Of a stretch of DNA of 10,201 nt, positions 7,357-10,201 are shown piece by piece. Every line of letters starts with the position of its first letter. Within the stretch, counting starts at the first letter, position 1. The stretch comes from an uncultured Ruminococcus sp. (GTDB taxonomy: Bacteria; Bacillota_A; Clostridia; Oscillospirales; Ruminococcaceae). The position numbers and the translations under genes are program-made. The notes beneath the pieces were generated by a model. It was not told the origin of the DNA and did no database searches. It worked only from the letters and a program-made list of their open reading frames with translations. Location of the stretch: the NCBI GenBank assembly GCA_946629405.1, contig CAMOXW010000165.1:1-10201 (forward strand), written 5' to 3'.

Positions 7357-8001
7357 ATGATCGGTTACTATAACTATACTGTAGTTCTTACATATATGAG
7401 CCTCGTTTCCGCTGTGCTGGGTATGTTTATGGCAATCGGCATCGGCGATTTCGGCGCTCACCCGGAATATGCCATGATCTGCCTCATGGTCTCGGGACTG
7501 TGCGATATGTTCGACGGAAAGATCGCAAGGACCAAAAAAAACAGAACGGAAAGTGAAAAAAAATTCGGAATACAGATAGATTCATTGTGCGATGCGGTGT
7601 GCTTTGGTGTACTGCCGGCAATCATCGGCTATTCTATCGGTATGAGCGACTGGATAGACATCCCTGTACTGGTGATGTTCCCGCTATGCGCGGTGATAAG
7701 GCTTGCTTATTTCAACGTTGCCGAGGAGGACCGCCAGAAACAGACAGAGGATGTCCGCAAGGTCTATGAAGGCTTGCCTGTCACAAGTGTTGCACTGCTT
7801 CTGCCGCTGCTCTACAGCTTCCATAAGGACATCGGAAGCGATTGCTTCCCGACTGTTTACGGCTGTGCGCTTTTCATAATAGCGCTCGCCTTCATCACAA
7901 GGTTCAAGGTCAAGAAGCCGAGTATGAAGACCATGCTGGTCTTTGTCGGGATCGGAGCAGTTGAGCTTGCGTGGATGATGTATAAAACTAAAATGCAGTA
8001 A
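7357..8001 (+). CDS. pssA: CDP-alcohol phosphatidyltransferase, likely CDP-diacylglycerol-serine O-phosphatidyltransferase
   Basis: The enzyme transfers a phosphatidyl group from CDP-diacylglycerol to an alcohol, probably serine, at the membrane; phosphatidylserine is the precursor of phosphatidylethanolamine. The 214-residue protein is hydrophobic, with likely membrane segments near 8-29, 38-49, 80-96, 102-121, 144-155, 167-181 and 195-210. The signature CDMFDGKIAR (49-58) followed by GIQIDSLCD (71-79) gives the catalytic aspartates Asp50, Asp53, Asp75 and Asp79. YEGLPVT (137-143) matches the GLP motif of PssA proteins and argues for serine over glycerol phosphate. The AR-to-G spacing is 12 residues rather than the usual 8. 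ATG at 7357 follows AGAGGA at good spacing. The gene stands alone, divergent from leuA, with its own promoter and terminators. Confidence 0.88.
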   Translation: MIGYYNYTVVLTYMSLVSAVLGMFMAIGIGDFGAHPEYAMICLMVSGLCDMFDGKIARTKKNRTESEKKFGIQIDSLCDAVCFGVLPAIIGYSIGMSDWIDIPVLVMFPLCAVIRLAYFNVAEEDRQKQTEDVRKVYEGLPVTSVALLLPLLYSFHKDIGSDCFPTVYGCALFIIALAFITRFKVKKPSMKTMLVFVGIGAVELAWMMYKTKMQ

Positions 8002-8005
8002 TACC

Positions 8006-8030
8006 AAAGGCGCACGGAATGTGCGCCTTT
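8006..8030 (+). terminator. Terminator after pssA (possibly bidirectional)
   Basis: AAAGGCGCAC (8006-8015) and GTGCGCCTTT (8021-8030) form a perfect 10-bp stem with a 5-base loop, five bases after the pssA stop. The flanking A and T runs make it usable on both strands, so it may also stop transcripts of the convergent EAL gene. Confidence 0.8.
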
Positions 8031-8055
8031 CAGTTTGCATATGATCTGTACAAGC

Positions 8056-8087
8056 GGGGCGATGATGACATCGCCCCTTATTTATAT
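8056..8087 (+). terminator. Second hairpin between convergent genes
   Basis: GGGGCGATG (8056-8064) and CATCGCCCC (8069-8077) form a perfect 9-bp stem with a tetraloop, followed by TTATTTATAT on the plus strand. It looks like a back-up terminator for pssA read-through. On the minus strand no U-run follows it. Confidence 0.7.
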
Positions 8088-8095
8088 GCAATAGC

Positions 8096-9790
8096 TCATA
8101 TTTCGCTCAAATTATAATGATGTGAGCTCAGTCTTTCTTCAAACTGGTCTATCGGGAGCGGCTTGTCAAAGAAGAAGCCCTGTGCGAAGATGCAGTCGTT
8201 CTCACGGAGGATATTGACCTGCCTCTGTGTCTCCACACCCTCAGCGATACACTCCAGTCCGAGCTCCTTAGCCATTGCGACGACGTACTTGAACATGACG
8301 CTTCTGGTGCTGTCGGCACTGTCATCATCAACCGGCAGGAAGCTCTTGTCAACCTTGAGAACATTCCACGGCACCTCACGGATAAGGTTGAGTGAGGAAT
8401 AACCCATTCCGAAATCATCGACAGAGGTATATATCCCCGCCTGCTGAAGACCGCTTACGACCCGCTTGATATCGCGGAACTCAACATCCGTATTAGTCTC
8501 GGTCAGCTCAACCTCTATGTACTTATGCGGGATATTATGACGGTCAACTATCTCGAGAATATGTTCAAGCAGATCGACGTCCATCATGTGTTTTCTGGAA
8601 AGGTTCACGGAAACGCGGACAACATTTCTGCCCTCGTCGAGCCAGCGCCTTATATCGGCGCAGACGTGGTCGAGCATATAGAAGTCGAGCTTGCAGATAT
8701 CGGTATTCTGCTCAAGAACAGGGATGAACTCCAGAGGCGGGATTATCCCTCCGTCGCGGAACCAGCGGCAGAGAGCTTCCGCACCGCTCAGCTCGCCGGT
8801 AGACACATCTATCTTGGGCTGGTAGAAGACCTTGAACTCGCCGTTAGCTATTGCCTCAGGGAAAAGCTGCTGGATACGCATACGCTTCTCCTTATTTTCT
8901 GCAAGGCTCTCATCGTAGAATACTATACTGTCCTTACCGCCGTTTTTAGCCATTTGCGAGCAGGGGATGATATAGGTCATAACATCGTCCGAGCTCTCCG
9001 AAACGAAGTCCTCCGGAATAACGAAGACGCCGGCGCTTGAAGATATCATTATCCTCTTGCCGCTGTTTACATCGTAAATAACCGGAACTCCGCGGATTAC
9101 CTGTATCACAGAGTCGATAAGCTCATTGCTGAAAAGAGCAACAAAGTTATCACCTCCGACACGGCATACAAGTCCCTTATCGCCGATGATATTTTCAAAC
9201 ATGGAGAAATATCCGCGCATAACAATGTCGCCGGCATTTCTTCCTATCTCCTGATTTATGAGAGTGAAGTGCCTGAGGTTGAAGTGTACGGCGGTATAGC
9301 CATAGAGTGAGCTGCTTTGTGACAGATTCTCGATATAGCGGATAAATGCGCGGAGATTCGGGTAGCCTGCATCATCGTGATAGGCAAATCTCTCAACGAC
9401 ATCTTGGAGTCTGTTATGGCTTACGAATCTGAGAATAGTCATCATAACGAGAGTTATGCGTTTTTCCTCGAGGGGAGTGAGGGGCTGCTCGGTGTCCGCC
9501 ATATACACGCTGATCTTAGCGACCGCCATAGACTTGGTAACGATCCTCTTTTCGATCACAGCATGGCTCTTCTCGCCGCTGTCGTAGCAGACGTAAACGT
9601 TGCCGTTTCCGGTTTTTTCACGCGCTATTGTCTGGTAGAACTCAGTCTGTCCCTTTGAAAGGCGGAACAGCTTACATAGCTTAGTAAGATTTGCGTATAT
9701 TTTTTCGACATCGAAGCATTTCGGATTAGTTGTAAGTGTCAGCATCTCCTCAAGAAGATTGTAATATTTTAATGTCCGTTCATTATCCAT
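8096..9790 (-). CDS. Degenerate GGDEF / EAL domain protein, probable c-di-GMP phosphodiesterase
   Basis: This protein probably hydrolyses cyclic di-GMP in the cytoplasm. Of 564 residues, 1-130 form an N-terminal region I do not recognise (no membrane segment). Residues 135-295 resemble a GGDEF domain and 305-555 an EAL domain. The GGDEF motif reads VGGDNF (211-216), with Asn for the catalytic-site Glu. The upstream metal-binding position reads HFNLRHF (169-175) instead of an Asp, so cyclase activity is unlikely. The EAL half keeps GAEALCRW (337-343), SVNLS (394-398), VELTET (427-432), VDDFGMGYSSL (457-467), LKVDKSF (478-484), AEGVET (516-521) and QGFFFDKPLP (537-546), the full set expected of an active phosphodiesterase. 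ATG at 9790 follows AGGAGG. It is a single gene convergent with pssA. The input signal is unknown. Confidence 0.93.
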   Translation of the reverse strand: MDNERTLKYYNLLEEMLTLTTNPKCFDVEKIYANLTKLCKLFRLSKGQTEFYQTIAREKTGNGNVYVCYDSGEKSHAVIEKRIVTKSMAVAKISVYMADTEQPLTPLEEKRITLVMMTILRFVSHNRLQDVVERFAYHDDAGYPNLRAFIRYIENLSQSSSLYGYTAVHFNLRHFTLINQEIGRNAGDIVMRGYFSMFENIIGDKGLVCRVGGDNFVALFSNELIDSVIQVIRGVPVIYDVNSGKRIMISSSAGVFVIPEDFVSESSDDVMTYIIPCSQMAKNGGKDSIVFYDESLAENKEKRMRIQQLFPEAIANGEFKVFYQPKIDVSTGELSGAEALCRWFRDGGIIPPLEFIPVLEQNTDICKLDFYMLDHVCADIRRWLDEGRNVVRVSVNLSRKHMMDVDLLEHILEIVDRHNIPHKYIEVELTETNTDVEFRDIKRVVSGLQQAGIYTSVDDFGMGYSSLNLIREVPWNVLKVDKSFLPVDDDSADSTRSVMFKYVVAMAKELGLECIAEGVETQRQVNILRENDCIFAQGFFFDKPLPIDQFEERLSSHHYNLSEI

Positions 9791-9825
9791 AGGTTTCCTC
9801 CTGTCTTTGCAGCTTTTCCTATTTA

Positions 9826-9858
9826 TCAGGGCAGATATAACTGCTTCAGCATACCTGA
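9826..9858 (-). promoter_or_regulatory. Stem-loop in the 5' UTR of the EAL gene
   Basis: On the minus strand TCAGG (9854-9858) pairs with CCTGA (9826-9830), and GCAG (9841-9844) with CTGC (9831-9834), the two stems stacked on one side with a 9-base bulge (9845-9853) on the other. It lies midway between the predicted start near 9904 and the ribosome binding site. It does not match the c-di-GMP-I or -II riboswitch consensus as I know them. Confidence 0.35.
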
Positions 9859-9910
9859 CGCAAATATTACGAACAGTATATTTTTTAGCTTATCATAGTT
9901 TAACATTGTT

Positions 9911-9939
9911 ATTATATCACATTTTTATTACGATTTCAA
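9911..9939 (-). promoter_or_regulatory. Promoter of the EAL gene
   Basis: Minus strand TTGAAA (9934-9939), a 17-base spacer and TATAAT (9911-9916). The expected start near 9904 leaves a leader of about 115 bases before the ATG at 9790. Apart from this promoter, the leader stem-loop and the hairpin at 10137-10157, I see nothing else definable in the AT-rich gap from 9791 to 10162. Confidence 0.82.
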
Positions 9940-10136
9940 CTGCTTATCACCGCATTTTTCTTCAAAAGTTGTAAACATTCTATAAATTTTCTTTGAACGC
10001 CGGAGCTTCACAGTTACTTTTGTAATTTTAAAAAAACTTCAAGCCGGTCTATAACTTTCAGTATAAAACACATTGCTCAAATTAAACAATATATCGTAAA
10101 CAACAAAAGTATGAGCTCTTTTTTTGATGAAATAAG

Positions 10137-10157
10137 CGGCGGGTATAATCCCCGCCG
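10137..10157 (-). terminator. Hairpin terminator after the right-edge gene
   Basis: CGGCGGG (10137-10143) and CCCGCCG (10151-10157) form a 7-bp GC stem with a 7-base loop. It begins 6 bases after the stop codon of the minus-strand gene at the right edge. The minus-strand tail CTTATTTC is a weak U-run; the longer T-run lies on the plus strand and is partly the lysine codons of that gene read backwards. Confidence 0.6.
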
Positions 10158-10162
10158 TTTTG

Positions 10163-10201
10163 TTATTTTTTCTTCTTTTTCTTTTTACTGCCGTTTCCGG
10201 A
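10163..10201 (-). CDS. C-terminal end of an unidentified gene, lysine-rich tail
   Basis: The minus strand from the right edge reads Ser-Gly-Asn-Gly-Ser, then seven lysines, then TAA at 10163-10165. A hairpin follows at once. Only 12 codons are visible, so the product cannot be named. Short basic tails of this kind occur on several nucleic-acid-binding proteins and on some membrane proteins, but that is context only. Mixed AAA and AAG codons and the terminator just after the stop support a real gene end. Confidence 0.5.
   Translation of the reverse strand, partial: SGNGSKKKKKKK

Noticed and set aside
8525..9040. Plus-strand open frame of 171 codons opposite the EAL gene
   Set aside because: Antisense to well-conserved EAL and GGDEF coding sequence, with no ribosome site or motif.
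9791..9910. c-di-GMP riboswitch before the EAL gene
   Set aside because: The conserved core segments of the GEMM-I and GEMM-II classes are absent from the leader.

Overview
The window looks like the chromosome of a Gram-positive anaerobe of the Clostridia, probably Ruminococcus-like (Oscillospiraceae). This is inferred from a T-box leader, sigma-A-type promoters with 17-base spacers, strong Shine-Dalgarno sites, moderate GC coding DNA with AT-rich gaps, and the style of the proteins. No species can be named from the sequence alone.

Positions 1-7170 hold a branched-chain amino acid cluster, all on the minus strand. In transcription order it is: leuA promoter and T-box leader, leuA (2-isopropylmalate synthase), a second promoter with a leader-peptide attenuator, ilvB and ilvN (acetohydroxyacid synthase large and small subunits), a palindromic repeat, ilvC (ketol-acid reductoisomerase), a short hairpin-T gap, and ilvD (dihydroxy-acid dehydratase), whose 3' end runs off the left edge. 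IlvBN, IlvC and IlvD catalyse the first three shared steps to valine and isoleucine. LeuA takes the valine precursor 2-oxoisovalerate into leucine synthesis. The transaminase and leuBCD are not in the window.

The control layer is the most interesting part. leuA sits behind a transcription-terminating T-box whose Stem I carries CUC (Leu) triplets. About 100 bases after leuA a new promoter drives ilvB through a different device: a 35-codon leader ORF rich in Ile and Val codons, an internal hairpin, and a strong intrinsic terminator. The leader RNA contains a copy of the terminator's 5' arm, which could act as an antiterminator. Further down, a repeat between ilvN and ilvC appears to supply a promoter -35 box. 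A hairpin with a T-run separates ilvC from ilvD.

Positions 7171-8090 carry a divergent plus-strand gene with its own promoter. It encodes a CDP-alcohol phosphatidyltransferase, most likely phosphatidylserine synthase, and is followed by two hairpin terminators. Convergent to it, 8096-9790 on the minus strand encodes a cytoplasmic protein with an unassigned N-terminal region, a degenerate GGDEF domain and an intact-looking EAL domain, so a probable c-di-GMP phosphodiesterase. Its promoter and structured 5' UTR lie in the AT-rich gap 9791-10162. At the right edge a minus-strand gene ends in a run of seven lysines, followed by a hairpin.
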